Assembly (NCBI GenBank): GCA_038093515.1
Contig: JBBPSI010000078.1
Coordinates: forward strand, 1 to 64,000
DNA length: 64,000 nucleotides
Origin: Butyriboletus loyo
Taxonomy: Eukaryota > Basidiomycota > Agaricomycetes > Boletales > Boletaceae
Direction: 5' to 3'
Positions 21,837 to 32,570 of the stretch are shown here, in pieces; the stretch's first letter is position 1, and each line of letters opens with the position of its first letter. The notes under the pieces were generated by a model. It saw nothing but the letters and a program-made list of their open reading frames with translations, was not told the origin of the DNA and ran no database searches. The translations under genes and the position numbers were made by a program.

Positions 21837-24314
21837 ATGTCTGACGATTACCCGAGACTACCACGGAAGCATCGCAGTGAGGACGACCCCAAGATGATAG
21901 GCCTCTGGAAAGTGGGCAGAACGATCGGCAAGGGCAGTTCAGGTATGTCCTTGCACATTCGCCCACTCCCATCTCCCGCCAATCAACCCACAGGTCGCGT
22001 CCGCATCGCACGACACACCAAGACAGGTCAATATGCCGCCGTCAAGATCGTCTCCAAACAACAACTCCTCAACAGCACCACCATCACACGCCGCACCGAC
22101 ACCCCCGAACACATGCTCCTCAGCATCGAACGCGAAATCGTCATCATGAAACTCATCGAACATCCCAACGTCATGCGTCTCTACGACGTCTGGGAAACCT
22201 CGTCCGAACTCTACCTCATCCTCGAGTACATCGAAGGCGGGGAACTCTTTGATTACCTCTGTACGCGGGGACGACTCGCACCGCCCGAGGCGTTGGGGTG
22301 TTTTCAGCAGATCATCGCCGCGGTGGACTATTGCCATCGATTCGGGGTCGCCCATCGAGATCTCAAACCGGAGAACTTGCTGATGGACCGTCAAGGTAAC
22401 ATCAAGGTGGCGGATTTCGGCATGGCGGCGTGGCAGACGGGCGCACGAGAGGGCTTACTACAGACGGCTTGTGGGAGCCCGCATTACGCAGCGCCCGAGG
22501 TGGTCATGGGTCGTGCGTACGATGGACGTGCGTCGGATATTTGGTCTTGTGGGGTGATCCTGTTTGCGTTGCTGGCGGGACGGCTGCCGTTTGACGATGA
22601 GGACTTGGGGACGTTGTTGGACAAGGTGAAGAGCGGACGGTATGAGATGCCGACCGGGATCGAACCGGACGCGAAAGACCTCATCGAACGGATGTTGCAA
22701 CGGGACGTGGAGAAAAGGATTACGATGCCCGAGATTCTGGTGCACCCGTTTTTTGTGTCGAGCGAGCCCAAGGCGGTAAGTAGGGACATGCCTGACCTGG
22801 ATGTACTTGCGAAGCCGATTGGGGGGACGGAGGAAATCGACCAGGACATCTTTGCAAACTTGAGGACGCTGTGGCATGGGACGCCTGAAGAGGATATACT
22901 CGAGGCGCTCCGGAGCGAGGCACCCAATTGGCAAAAGGGGGTTTATCACTTGCTGATCCGGTATCGGAACACGCGTCTGGAAAACTATGATGAGGAAGAT
23001 GAGATGATGATGGCGAGGGTGGGGAGGAAAAAAAGTCGCAAGGTGCCATCACAGGGCGGGGATGCCAATAGCGACCAGGGTATGGTGCGTACGACCTCAC
23101 AGGCCACGGATCTCGGACGGTCACCATCGACATTACCACCCCGTGCGGCTCCACCGACGCCTCGACGAGCTCTACGCAGGAATATGATCGATGAGCTCGT
23201 ACAACTAGGTGCACCGCAGATCGTGTTACACTCACCAACGCCGCCCCGACCGGGCACGACTCATTCGCCCTCACCCTCGCGGTACTCGTCATCTATCTCA
23301 CCACTCTCACCAAATCTCCCCCCGCTCACGATACCGAACGTCAAGGACGACAAGATGCAGTTGTTCTTTCAGCAAATTGTCGAACATCTCAATGCGATGG
23401 AGATACGGGCAGGCATGGCGTCTGCGCCTGCATCACCGCAGCTGCAGTCCGGGCCATCACATACCCCACTTACGAGCATGGAATTAGGAAGACAGCAACA
23501 ACGACAACCAGTGTACGATCTCAATCGGGGAACACACGGCCGGAGGGATCCATTGGATCCTGTTTATGGCAATACCTCATCGAATGTCGAAAACATGCGG
23601 GACGAATCGTCCCACCACGCTGGTCAATTTGGGGAACTGGACAAGGAAAATGGACGTTATCACGGAGCGAATACGAATGACATCGTGAAGAAATCATCGC
23701 TCCGCAACAACGACACGAGTTCACGGAGACAGCCTCTGCGCGTGCAAATTGTGGAGCCCTCACCGCGAAAGCTGCAAAGGAAGAAGAGTATGGAGACGTC
23801 GACGCCAACGATGACGGTATCCCCAGCATGGTCAGACAGCTCGTTCACCCTACCGTCGACGCCGCGACGACGCTGGCTTGGAAATGTATTCAAGTTCAAA
23901 CCAGCGAGCCATCAGTTGCTGTCTGTGCACGATGCATTCACGAGTCGAGAAGAGTGCAGGCGGCTCCTGGTTGGGATTGGTGTCAGGGTTATCTTTGCAC
24001 TCCCGGAGGGGAGTGGCGTTCTCAAGTGCCGGTTCGACGAGACAAGGGATCCTGTGGTGATAAAAGCGGTAAGATTTAGAGTGGAGATACGCGAAGCGAC
24101 GTTGCAGCAAGCGAGGGCGGGTTTCCGGGTAGCGTTGCAGTTGATCCAGGAAAGAGGCGCATCATCAAGTTTTCAAATCATATATCAGCGGTTGAGGAGC
24201 ATTTGGGAGTTGGATTTCGTTGGGCCGCCGATGGGGGTGCATAGTCCAATGTTCAGCCCAGAGATGGCGGAAGGAGGAAGGTTTACGGAGATGGTGCATA
24301 CCGATACCGATTAG
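21837..24314 (+). CDS. Gin4/Hsl1/Nim1-type Ser/Thr protein kinase
   Basis: Kinase domain near residues 20-290: glycine loop GKGSSGRV (split by a 51-nt in-frame intron, 21943-21993), A-A-V-K-I-V lysine, HRDLKPENLL, VADFGMA, and T-loop T-A-C-G-S-P-H-Y-A-A-P-E. The A-C-G-S-P-H-Y signature is typical of AMPK-related, Nim1-class kinases that act at the bud neck or septum and on Wee1. A long Ser/Pro-rich region follows, then a C-terminal block (L-L-S-V-H-D-A-F, V-I-K-A-V-R-F-R-V-E-I-R-E) that looks like a KA1-type membrane-binding domain. After intron removal about 808 residues. All catalytic residues are present. Confidence 0.87.
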   Translation: MSDDYPRLPRKHRSEDDPKMIGLWKVGRTIGKGSSGMSLHIRPLPSPANQPTGRVRIARHTKTGQYAAVKIVSKQQLLNSTTITRRTDTPEHMLLSIEREIVIMKLIEHPNVMRLYDVWETSSELYLILEYIEGGELFDYLCTRGRLAPPEALGCFQQIIAAVDYCHRFGVAHRDLKPENLLMDRQGNIKVADFGMAAWQTGAREGLLQTACGSPHYAAPEVVMGRAYDGRASDIWSCGVILFALLAGRLPFDDEDLGTLLDKVKSGRYEMPTGIEPDAKDLIERMLQRDVEKRITMPEILVHPFFVSSEPKAVSRDMPDLDVLAKPIGGTEEIDQDIFANLRTLWHGTPEEDILEALRSEAPNWQKGVYHLLIRYRNTRLENYDEEDEMMMARVGRKKSRKVPSQGGDANSDQGMVRTTSQATDLGRSPSTLPPRAAPPTPRRALRRNMIDELVQLGAPQIVLHSPTPPRPGTTHSPSPSRYSSSISPLSPNLPPLTIPNVKDDKMQLFFQQIVEHLNAMEIRAGMASAPASPQLQSGPSHTPLTSMELGRQQQRQPVYDLNRGTHGRRDPLDPVYGNTSSNVENMRDESSHHAGQFGELDKENGRYHGANTNDIVKKSSLRNNDTSSRRQPLRVQIVEPSPRKLQRKKSMETSTPTMTVSPAWSDSSFTLPSTPRRRWLGNVFKFKPASHQLLSVHDAFTSREECRRLLVGIGVRVIFALPEGSGVLKCRFDETRDPVVIKAVRFRVEIREATLQQARAGFRVALQLIQERGASSSFQIIYQRLRSIWELDFVGPPMGVHSPMFSPEMAEGGRFTEMVHTDTD

Positions 24315-24402
24315 AACACATGTATCTTTTATGTACAGGATCTGAAAGGGTATCTATCTGACTTACGTTTTGGTGGTTGGAGATGGGCGCTACATCGTGG
24401 CA

Positions 24403-25213
24403 TTACAAAGGTCCGTCCATAGTGGCAATCGTGCTAACAAAGCGCGACGACGGCTCGGACAGTATGATATTGTCTTCGTCGATGTTGTCTTCGTCGATGC
24501 TCATCTCTTGATCCTGATGTTGCGATAGTGTGGGATCTACCCGCAGCGAGCGGTGTTTGCCAGGTTTAGATACGACGGCCACTGCGGGGTCGGAGCTGGA
24601 TATGCGGATGAATCGAAGCAGCTGGACATAGGCAACTTCTTTCTGGTCCCATTTACGAAAGAGTTCAACAGTAGGTTCGTGTGTGAGATCTGGGACCTCT
24701 GTGGTAAACGTCAGGTAGGTAGGCTGGTGATGGTGAAGCCTCAGGCTCACCGATGCCAGTCCGGTACTCCTCCGTCTCCCTCAGTTTGATCTCTTCTAGC
24801 TTCATCTCCTTCATACTCTTTGGCCTGCCTTTCCGCCGCGCCGCCCGCTCCTGCTCAACCTCGCCGTCGTGTCGAGTAAGCCACGCGTCCCGGACGACGG
24901 CATGTAATTCTTCGAGGGCGAGCACACCCACTGGAGGTAATGCATGGTAGAAGAAGCCATACACATCCACTATCGAAGCGTGAGCACCCAGGGAACTAGC
25001 ATCGATCGTCGAAAGAAGAGCCAGACTCGGTCGATCGATACTCGGAGTTAACGACTGACCTTGTGCAGCGTGTTTTTGGAATCGCTTGACGGTTGCTTCT
25101 GCGAGTTTTGACTTTCGGAGGTGGGTGCGAGCGAGTTGGGCAGCTTTTCGAGAGTCTGGGTGGAATATTTTTTCTTTCTTTGGCGCTGATTTAGGTTTGG
25201 AGGGTCCGCCCAT
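24403..25213 (-). CDS. TMA16: TMA16 family ribosome-biogenesis protein
   Basis: Two exons (25213-24751 and 24698-24403) encode 252 residues. The start MGGPSKPKSAPKKEKIFHPD is followed by R-K-A-A-Q-L-A-R and a basic helical segment. The C-terminal block VPDLTHEPTVELFRKWDQK with L-L-R-F-I-R-I matches the conserved end of TMA16, a small protein bound to pre-60S particles. The tail is acidic (S-I-D-E-D-N-I-D-E-D-N). The intron has GTGAGC...CACAG ends. It converges with the kinase gene, 88 bp apart. An upstream in-frame extension to 25441 exists but is hydrophobic and unlike the family, so ATG 25213 is preferred. Confidence 0.85.
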
Positions 25214-25639
25214 GGTGGTCACAGTTCGGAGTTTCCTAATCGGGCGTTTAAATTGGCGTTGAACCAACTTCAGGATATCCCTCATGGAAAGTAATGCAAT
25301 ATGCAATAGCCAAGTCTGAGACGGGAAGAGAAAGAGATCCAGAAACAAAGACAGACGGCCCAAGGGCATGGAAACTACAAGATATCTAGCGTCCGTGTCT
25401 TCTGTGCGAGAGAGCGGTGAAGCATTCTTGAGAAACTGCACAATAGTAGGGCGATCAGATGCAACACGCTTGTATTCATTGTGGAACAGAGGAACGAGAA
25501 AACGCGCCGAAAGGCTGTCCGAGATGCGCGAAAAGCCGTAACGCTCTGGTTAGCGAGTTGTAAGGGGTTGTGTGGGGACGTCCATCAGTAAAACAGTTAC
25601 TAGTTCCTGATGGTAGCCAAGTGTTACAAACTGCTAGCT

Positions 25640-27680
25640 GTTGATTCTGACCACCAACCGTTTCACTGATGTGGCGCGTGATAACGAGGGAGAGGGTGTA
25701 CCGTCATCCCCGCCATTCCCATCGAGTGGAGTGAGGGGTTTGGTGTTATCATCCACAATCAGTTCTTCGAAAGGATGCACGAGTACCAGATTGTTCAGGT
25801 TATACAAATCCTCCGTTGGCTTGACCCCGACATTTCCCGAGTGCGGGTGTCATGGCGCGGTAAACACGCTGAGAATCGCCACTCGGGACCAGTGGACCTC
25901 TCAGCGGAACACAATGCAAGACAAGGTCAAATGGCGACTGAAAAGACGCGGTGACGGGCGAAGGACGAGTTGATCGTATAGTATTAAAGCCGAGTCAAGA
26001 TATGAGGATGTCCGTAGTTCCGCAACCAACGTGTCCATCTCGCCATCATCTTCAATGGGCGACGGAGTACAGGATGATGCTATATCGCGGTAAACACCAA
26101 TCTCCGCAGGAGGACAGCTGTTATGGTCGGATGCCTTCCCTGTCCAGGTTAGAATCGTGACATCACCTGACCGAGTCAACACCTCTTACAAGAGGCGACC
26201 CAGAGCACGTTGTTGGCCCTCGCCATGATTGACTTGAATAGAGACGTCAAATATGCTGCATCGCTACGAAGCAAGAGAATATAGCCCACTCGCTCTTCGC
26301 ATCGCAGCAAGACAAAGCTTTTTCTTTCGTACATTCCCTGGTCCAGGTCGGAGGGAGAGCAGAGCTTGTGCATCAACACCGTTTTGAGAAAAAAAAAGTT
26401 TCAGAAACATATGATGCATTATACGCATTGATTGCTTCATCGTAACGGTGAGCGCCAAGGAGTGCGGCATGCTTTCTTTCGTAGCCACGTGGAGATGATG
26501 AATCAAGTTTGATCGTCTGGGATCACATTGACTATTTGCTCCGGTGTGAATCAGGATGTACATACCGCATCAGCATCCTCCAGTGAATCTTGCCATGATC
26601 CAATCCCAGCTTGTGCTTTACTTCGCTTGGTCAAAAGGTCTGTCGATAGAGGGTTGAGGGCCAATGTTGTAGTGTAATGTACGACACCATTTTTATATGA
26701 AGTAGAATCCGTGACAATATCTCTGCGTTGCTCTGATGTCTTGCACTTCGAAGTCTAATGTTCGACGTCAGATGGCACTAGGGGCTATAAACCAAGTAGG
26801 AAATCCTTACTCGCTGCCCACTCGATTTCATCTATAGACTCAGTATCCTCTCCTAGCTCGCTCTGCATCTGTCAGAAACACTCGATTTCAAATGCGACCG
26901 TCCTCTTCAAGAACACCTGCGTGGTAGATAACGACGCTTGAAAGCTTACATAAACTGATCCAAAAAGAGGTGTCAACGTCTGGCTTCAAACTATCATGTA
27001 GAGCTTACCTGGGTGGTGCCACTGCTCGCCCACTTTTCGGTGTTCGATGCCTCGTCTCTGATTCTTTGCATCGGGTCTTGGCCTGTGCACGAATTCAGGG
27101 ATCGATTATTTCTTCGAGATTGTCTGGCCCCCGCTCATCGCCAGGTCGTAGCTTGCTGAATTGATGACAGACCCGAATCATTTGCTCGCGCGTCGTAATG
27201 TCCCAGAACGAGACCGATGCAGTCTGCAGAAGCCACGACGAACACGCCGTTGCTTGCGAGGGCGAATGCACCTCGGATCAGTGCTGCTGTGAATGCGCCA
27301 TTGATAAAGAATGGTCCTGGTTGATGTTGCCGTCGCGATTCTCGTCCCAGACGTCCACCGCATACACCCAGTTTCTGTGTCATCTGGACGCGCGCGGTCG
27401 CCTTTTCCGCATTTCACTGCCATCTCGTGACACTGCCGCCAGGACTTCCTGCCATATCCATCGGCGTCCTCACTTTCACGCCGTCTTCCACTCGCCAACG
27501 TCGAGTCTTCCCTTCCTGGTCCCTGCTCACGATGTGCTTCCCATCAGCGAGGAAGGCTACTGAGATCGATAGCTCCGACAGGTCAGCCTCACAACGTGTC
27601 AGCCACCCTTCCAACAATGCACCCGGTCCGCTGTCTCTTCTGTTTCCTAACGGCCAACAAGCAGCCATTTCACCTTAGGT
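25640..27680 (-). pseudogene. Degraded WD40/TPR protein of the HET/NLR-like basidiomycete type
   Basis: WD40 pieces occur in different frames on the minus strand: SVAFLADGKHIVSRDQEGK with R-R-W-R-V-E-D-G (27590-27510), W-R-I-H-S-S-T-D-P-R-C-I (near 27290), A-L-A-S-N-G-V-F-V-V-A-S-A-D then S-F-W-D-I-T-T-R-E-Q (27260-27170). A TPR-like piece Y-E-R-K-H-A-A-L-L-G-A-H-R-Y-D-E-A-I-N-A-Y lies near 26480-26420. Frameshifts and stops separate them. The combination WD40 then TPR is common in expanded, rapidly turning over Agaricomycete families linked by analogy to self/non-self recognition; that role is inference. The right boundary and the stretch below 25.9 kb are uncertain. Confidence 0.6.
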
Positions 27681-27736
27681 TCAGCAGACATTGCATCTGG
27701 TAAGCGCTTCGTTGCATCGCTCTGCCTACCAGCCAT

Positions 27737-29527
27737 ATGACACGCAGCACTGGCATATTCCCACCGGTGATGTTTGTTGTAACAGCTCTCCACACCAAGC
27801 GACGTCCGCCGATTGACATGGGTAAGTCTAGCGCGACGATCGAGAAACAGTGTGTTGAGAGACCCCCGGCCGTATCACACTCACATCGACACCTTCGCTC
27901 TGTGGAGCTCTCGTCCTTGTCCTCGAGCCACGCGCCGCGCCGCGTGTCAGAACCAAGGATGACTCGGAATGAGAAAGACAGGGACGCTTGGAACCGAAAC
28001 GAGAAGGGTAGACGTCCGCCGATCAAAGTCCCGCTCGGGCGACCGGCCCCAACTCGGGTCCGCAAGTTCATACCGAAACCATTAATTCTGGTCGAGAGGA
28101 TGAAGGCGCGTCAACTCCTGCTCGAGTCATCGCCACCTGTCGCTTCGGATTCTCGCGTCGTTCCCGAATCGCTGAATCGTTCAATAACTGCAACGACTGC
28201 TCCTTTCTCCACCCACGTGACGCCAACGACCCATCGCATCCCGACGTGCAGTGTTCTTTTATCCGACCCGCACTCGAGCAGTGTCTTTTTTCGCAAGTCT
28301 TCGCGGAACGATGTCGTGTCTAGGAGTGGCTGTGAGATGATGCCTCGATTGGTGAGACCCTTGTCGGTCGTCACTCTGGCTGATAGTTCGTCGAGCACGG
28401 ACACGTTCGTGGCCGATTCTCCATGTTACATCAAACAGGCCTCCTCAAAGTTTCCCGTCCTTTCCATTACCAATGTCCATCCGAACGTCGAATCTGGACC
28501 CGGGGAGAAAAGCGTATTCGAAATTGGCGTGCCGTTGCTTGTCGATTCAATGGTTGTGGACTCCGTGCACCAGACTTGCCAGTCAACAGATACTTTCGAA
28601 CCAGTCATGACGAGCACGCCGTTGGCACCACGTCAAGCAAATACCAGTCATGTCCCATCACCGACAGAATTAATTACATCCACTGTATACCCGGCCCGTC
28701 CATTGGAGCAGACGCCTGAATTCTCTGATAGTATCAAGATCGTGTCTCCCACCTCTCAGGAGGTGTATCCTTTCAACGCCCCAAAGGGTGCTTATGTCGT
28801 CAAGCTTCCCAACTCCGGGTCTACCGCTTCGCTTTCGAACAAAACGAGTCTCGCATCCTTGTCAAGCACCGCCATGTCGTACTCGAAGATTACCGAGTCC
28901 GGTGCCCCTCTCGCGACGCTTGCAAATCCACCCAGGCCAGCTCTCCTTTTGAGGCGACTATCGAGCCGTGTTGCGTCCCCATCCCCGACATTAGTACTCG
29001 ATGGCGTCTTCGCTCTCCCACGCGCACCGTCATCATCGCCGTCGTCATTATCTTCGTCCCGGAGAACACTCAACGGTTTCCCTCGGCCTCGAAAACCAAC
29101 ATCGCGTCGACCCCTTTCCGACATATCCAATGCGCTCGGGATTACTCCCCCATCCCAACCCCTCTCCACGTCCCTAACCTTACCATCCCATGGCCGATCC
29201 GGCCTTGAATCTCCGCGGTCAAAGCTCGCACACGTCCTCACCGCCCACGTCCTCTCGCAGACGATGACTCGGACGGGTAAGCAAACGCGCGTACCGCCGC
29301 TTGTCAAGGGCGTCCAGGCGTCGAATGATCCGAAGACGCAGTGCGAGATCGAGGGGTTGAGGGTGTGGAGGGCAGTTGGGCTCGGTCGTGGCGTAGGCGG
29401 CGGCGATGTTGGCTGTGACAGTGGTGGGAGGGGAACGATCGAGCGAATATCACTCGCGGGCATCGGGATGGTGGCGAAGCTCCGTCAGCGGTGGGAGGCG
29501 GGAGCGGTGGAACATCGCGATGCCTGA
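27737..29527 (+). CDS. Orphan Ser/Pro-rich protein, single exon
   Basis: A 596-codon uninterrupted frame starting ATG at 27737. It is rich in Ser, Thr, Pro and Arg with no domain I recognise, and is predicted by eye to be mostly disordered. An RRP-P-I-K-V-P-L-G-R-P-A-P basic patch sits near residues 90-110 and a less disordered C-terminal piece (K-L-A-H-V-L-T-A-H-V-L-S-Q-T, V-A-K-L-R-Q-R-W-E) ends the protein. The length of the open frame and lack of stops support coding, but long antisense frames also exist here because of the codon composition. The first about 27 residues (M-T-R-S-T-G-I-F) are weak; M28 is an alternative start. No function assigned. Confidence 0.6.
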   Translation: MTRSTGIFPPVMFVVTALHTKRRPPIDMGKSSATIEKQCVERPPAVSHSHRHLRSVELSSLSSSHAPRRVSEPRMTRNEKDRDAWNRNEKGRRPPIKVPLGRPAPTRVRKFIPKPLILVERMKARQLLLESSPPVASDSRVVPESLNRSITATTAPFSTHVTPTTHRIPTCSVLLSDPHSSSVFFRKSSRNDVVSRSGCEMMPRLVRPLSVVTLADSSSSTDTFVADSPCYIKQASSKFPVLSITNVHPNVESGPGEKSVFEIGVPLLVDSMVVDSVHQTCQSTDTFEPVMTSTPLAPRQANTSHVPSPTELITSTVYPARPLEQTPEFSDSIKIVSPTSQEVYPFNAPKGAYVVKLPNSGSTASLSNKTSLASLSSTAMSYSKITESGAPLATLANPPRPALLLRRLSSRVASPSPTLVLDGVFALPRAPSSSPSSLSSSRRTLNGFPRPRKPTSRRPLSDISNALGITPPSQPLSTSLTLPSHGRSGLESPRSKLAHVLTAHVLSQTMTRTGKQTRVPPLVKGVQASNDPKTQCEIEGLRVWRAVGLGRGVGGGDVGCDSGGRGTIERISLAGIGMVAKLRQRWEAGAVEHRDA

Positions 29528-30075
29528 TGCACGCGGGTGGTCTTAATCTGGGCGCTGAGACCTGAGAGGTAGGTCGTTCTCCTCAAGTCTGTTTTTCTGC
29601 TCGTTCCTGTTGGAATACGCCTTTGCCCTATTCGAGGAGTGCGCGTACATATATATTTGGTATCGCTCTTCCACAGGCTGTGTGCGTGTGTGTTTGTAAG
29701 TGTCCGAGTCGTGTCTACATATGTGTGTGTCCAACCTTTTCACCCTTAATACAGAATAGAAGATAGAAGATGCCCATTCCGGATGTGATGTTGGGCCAGT
29801 CGTTCACTGGTATCCACATCCATCCCATGGCATGTAAGCTGGGTATCGGCCAGACATATCGCTCGGATCCTTTTCTCCGTAAAGATGAGGGCAGTGACAT
29901 CCAAGGCGCCGCCTATCACGATCTAAGCGGGGACACTGGCATCAAGTCACCACCAATCCCGACAGCGACGCGCCGCATCATTTTCAAAAAATGATCGAGT
30001 TAACCGAGTGTGAGTGCTACATATCCATATCTTACAACTCATCTCCAATCAACCAACATCGACATCTCCTTCACC
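29528..30075. other. Intergenic, nothing recognised
   Basis: Region between the orphan gene and the end of the phosphatidylserine decarboxylase gene. A 74-codon ATG frame (29770-29994, plus) is present but shows no similarity, intron or promoter context and is not called. Confidence 0.5.
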
Positions 30076-31415
30076 TCACCTGCCTTGTGCCCCCCACGCG
30101 CCATTCCAACGTCCGAGCGAGTTTCCGGCCTTCATGAGGGTCTCGATGGCGCCGCTTCCGTCCGCGGGAACAGAGTGTTCCACCAAGTCCTCGTCAAACG
30201 CGATGAAATCCTGCGGGAAGATGACGACGACAGTGCTTCCTCCATACGCAAAATACCCGAGCTCGTCTCCGCGGCGCACGCTCGCGTTGTCCTAGATCCG
30301 CCAGCGTATTCATTCAAGCGATGAGCCATCAGCACGATCAAATCTCGACAGGACGGCTCACCTCGACCGTCCAGACGATGCTTCCGACAAGCAGGGCGCC
30401 GATAGCGACAAAGGCAATTGGCTTGCCGGATAGGGTGTGTTTCAAGAACAGGACAGAACGTTTGTTGCGGGAGAAGACGTCGAGATTGACTTGGTTGACC
30501 GCTTGTGGGTTCACTGCGCATACTCTAATTAGATCGTCGTTCGTGTGTATGGACGAGACGTGCTCGCTCACCGGTATAATACTGCCCCGGGATGTCTGTC
30601 GCCTCTCCCAAGACGGTCGCATCGACGGGTGAATGGAAGCGATGATAATCCGAAGGCGCGAGACGGAAGATGGCAAGAGATCCACCATCAAACTGGAGAC
30701 AGGACGGGTGGGAAGGTTCGAGGTTCAACAGCGCAGGAATCGAGAACTCGTCACCCTTGATCCAAAACTTGCGTGCGAGATCGACGGAGGGGTAGACGAC
30801 TAGGCGACTGTCTGCCGCAGAGCAGAACCCGGCGGGGTCGTCCGCGTTCTCGAGGGGCCGTGCACCCGGCTTGAGTTTACGATAAAAGAACTCGTTGAAG
30901 GTGGCGTAGCTTTGGATATCAGGTTTGAGGAGCTCGTTGAGGGAGATCTTGTAGGTGTGGATAAAGGATGGGATATTCTTGACGCTCTCCGGGGAATCAT
31001 AAATCCGCCCCTCGCGGACACTCTGTTCACGGAGAAGGTCCTCGACGCGTTTGCTGCCCTCGAGCAACTTAACCTGCTCCTTGCCGCGAAAGAGGAGGTG
31101 CATGCCGAGCCGAGCATAGATGGGCATACTCTCGAAGAACTTTTCACCTGTTTTTCTGTCGATGACATAGTTTCCGACATGGTATTTGCTTGCGAGGTTC
31201 TGGAGCTGAGGGACAAACTTGTGGAGGAAGGGGAGATGGGTGTGGGCAGCGGCGTGAATTCCCTGTGTTACATCGCCACCGCTTTGGGATGGCTCGGTGT
31301 TTCCGACGAGGCTAGCGAAGCCTTGGGCGACGTCGTCATCATTGGCGTCGGCCAGACCAGAGTGTGTCGTGGCGTGCTCGATGGGCTTGGTGATGTGGTG
31401 GAGATGGAGGAGCAT
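30076..31415 (-). CDS. Phosphatidylserine decarboxylase
   Basis: Makes phosphatidylethanolamine from phosphatidylserine. Three exons, 31415-30572, 30513-30362 and 30291-30076, encode 403 residues. Visible family blocks: Y-A-T-F-N-E-F-F-Y-R-K-L-K-P-G-A-R-P, A-D-S-R-L-V-V-Y, F-D-G-G-S-L-A-I-F-R-L-A-P-S-D-Y-H-R-F-H-S-P (catalytic His region), Q-Y-Y-T, V-N-P-Q-A-V, N-K-R-S-V, and the self-cleavage site F-A-Y-GGST with the pyruvoyl-forming Ser codon at 30237-30235. The site reads GGST, not the LGST of the mitochondrial Psd1 class, which points to the Psd2-type (endomembrane) branch. No C2 domain and no clear mitochondrial presequence are seen; the N-terminus is H-rich (MLLHLHHITKP). Confidence 0.88.
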
Positions 31416-32295
31416 GGTGGTGGTTATGTTGCCATATGATAGTAGACATGATCTCGCTCTTATCGATATCGAATATCGGCTCCGGGGTATGTCGCCTGCC
31501 AAACAATTATGTTCCGAACACGTTTCAGGTGACAAAGATACGTAAGGCCACCATCCGAGGGAATCGAGCGATGGATGCTAATCACACCTCTGACCACATA
31601 CTTTGGCGACGGCACATTCAGAACCTTCACTTGCCTTGCCAGAATGCACATGGTGATCTAGATAACCAAGTGGGGTTGAATTCCGACTAACTACCTAGTT
31701 GTATTCACGGCGTTCATCTAGAAATGTAAACCGCCTACAGTCAGAATTCATGTATCTTGCTCACCTGACCTTTGGATTCAGTTGACGTCTTTCCTCTTAG
31801 AAATGCTCTTGCGTGTGGCGGAAGGAGTGCGCAGCGGGCGACAAATGGATTGTTGTCATGCAAGTACATCACAAGAGATTCGTTTATATTCCCATTCTTG
31901 AACTTGGACTTGGACGTAGTCGCATTTCAGACCATATCTGAGTGCTTGGGAGCAGAACAATCAGAGGATGTACCTTACGATGGCAAGAATGGTATATCCC
32001 AGTTAGAACGTACCCATTTTGTTTTACATAAGGAACTGGGTATCCATCCCGCGATCCCAGGTGCTGCAAAGGTCCGTCCATGGCAGCGATCGCACCAACA
32101 AAGCGCCACTAGTACGACGGCTTGAATCGCATCTAATGCCACGTCAAATGAACTATTTGGCTCAACGTTGCTCCCTCCAGAGGTGATAAAAGGTCGAACA
32201 CCCCAAGTGATGAATTCCCAGCTTCTTCTGAGCCTCTCAGTGGAGTTCTCTCTCCTCCCTGATTCCTACGCACGACAGAATCGACACCGATCATC
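31416..32295. other. Intergenic with a short TMA16-like DNA fragment
   Basis: No gene is called. At 32067-32122 the plus strand closely matches the reverse complement of the last coding bases of TMA16 (24407-24458), including the exact 14-mer around the penultimate ATGGACGGACC codons. Other open frames here start only at non-ATG codons. The right 130 bp is the presumed promoter of the secreted-peptide gene. Confidence 0.5.
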
Positions 32296-32526
32296 ATGCG
32301 CATCACGTCCTCGCTCGTCTCTTTCGCACTCTACCTCAGTTTTGCTACTGCTTTCGTGATCCCTGGTGTCCGCGACGTCCCCAGAAGCGGTGATGAATTC
32401 ACCGGTATCCTAGCTGGTGGGAAGCGTCAAGCAGATTCTCCGCTTGGACCAGTGGGTGGAGATAATGGCGGCGGGCTTGGTGGCATAATTGGAGAGGGCG
32501 GCCAAATATCTGGCATCAGCTACTAG
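32296..32526 (+). CDS. Small secreted protein with Lys-Arg cleavage site
   Basis: 76 residues. A typical signal peptide is seen: M-R-I-T-S-S then L-V-S-F-A-L-Y-L-S-F-A-T-A, cleavage likely after A19. A short pro-segment follows to Gly-Gly-Lys43-Arg44, a Kex2-type site, leaving a 32-residue Gly-rich, Cys-free C-terminal peptide that begins Q-A-D-S-P and ends G-I-S-Y. The start has a good A at -3 (ATCATCATG). Just after the stop lies a well-formed intron (32571-32626, GTAAGC...CTGACTGA...TTTCAG), which supports transcription with a spliced 3' UTR. I know no family for it. It could be a secreted signalling or effector-like peptide; function unknown. Confidence 0.55.
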   Translation: MRITSSLVSFALYLSFATAFVIPGVRDVPRSGDEFTGILAGGKRQADSPLGPVGGDNGGGLGGIIGEGGQISGISY

Positions 32527-32570
32527 TAGCAGCGGTCCAGTCGTACCATTCGCTCACTGCATTTAGAAAG

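Noticed and set aside
29770..29994. 74-codon ATG frame, plus strand
   Set aside because: No signal peptide, domain or intron; lies in the 3' flank of two genes.
31772..32125. 117-codon frame, plus strand
   Set aside because: Starts at a non-ATG codon and overlaps the TMA16-like fragment in antisense.
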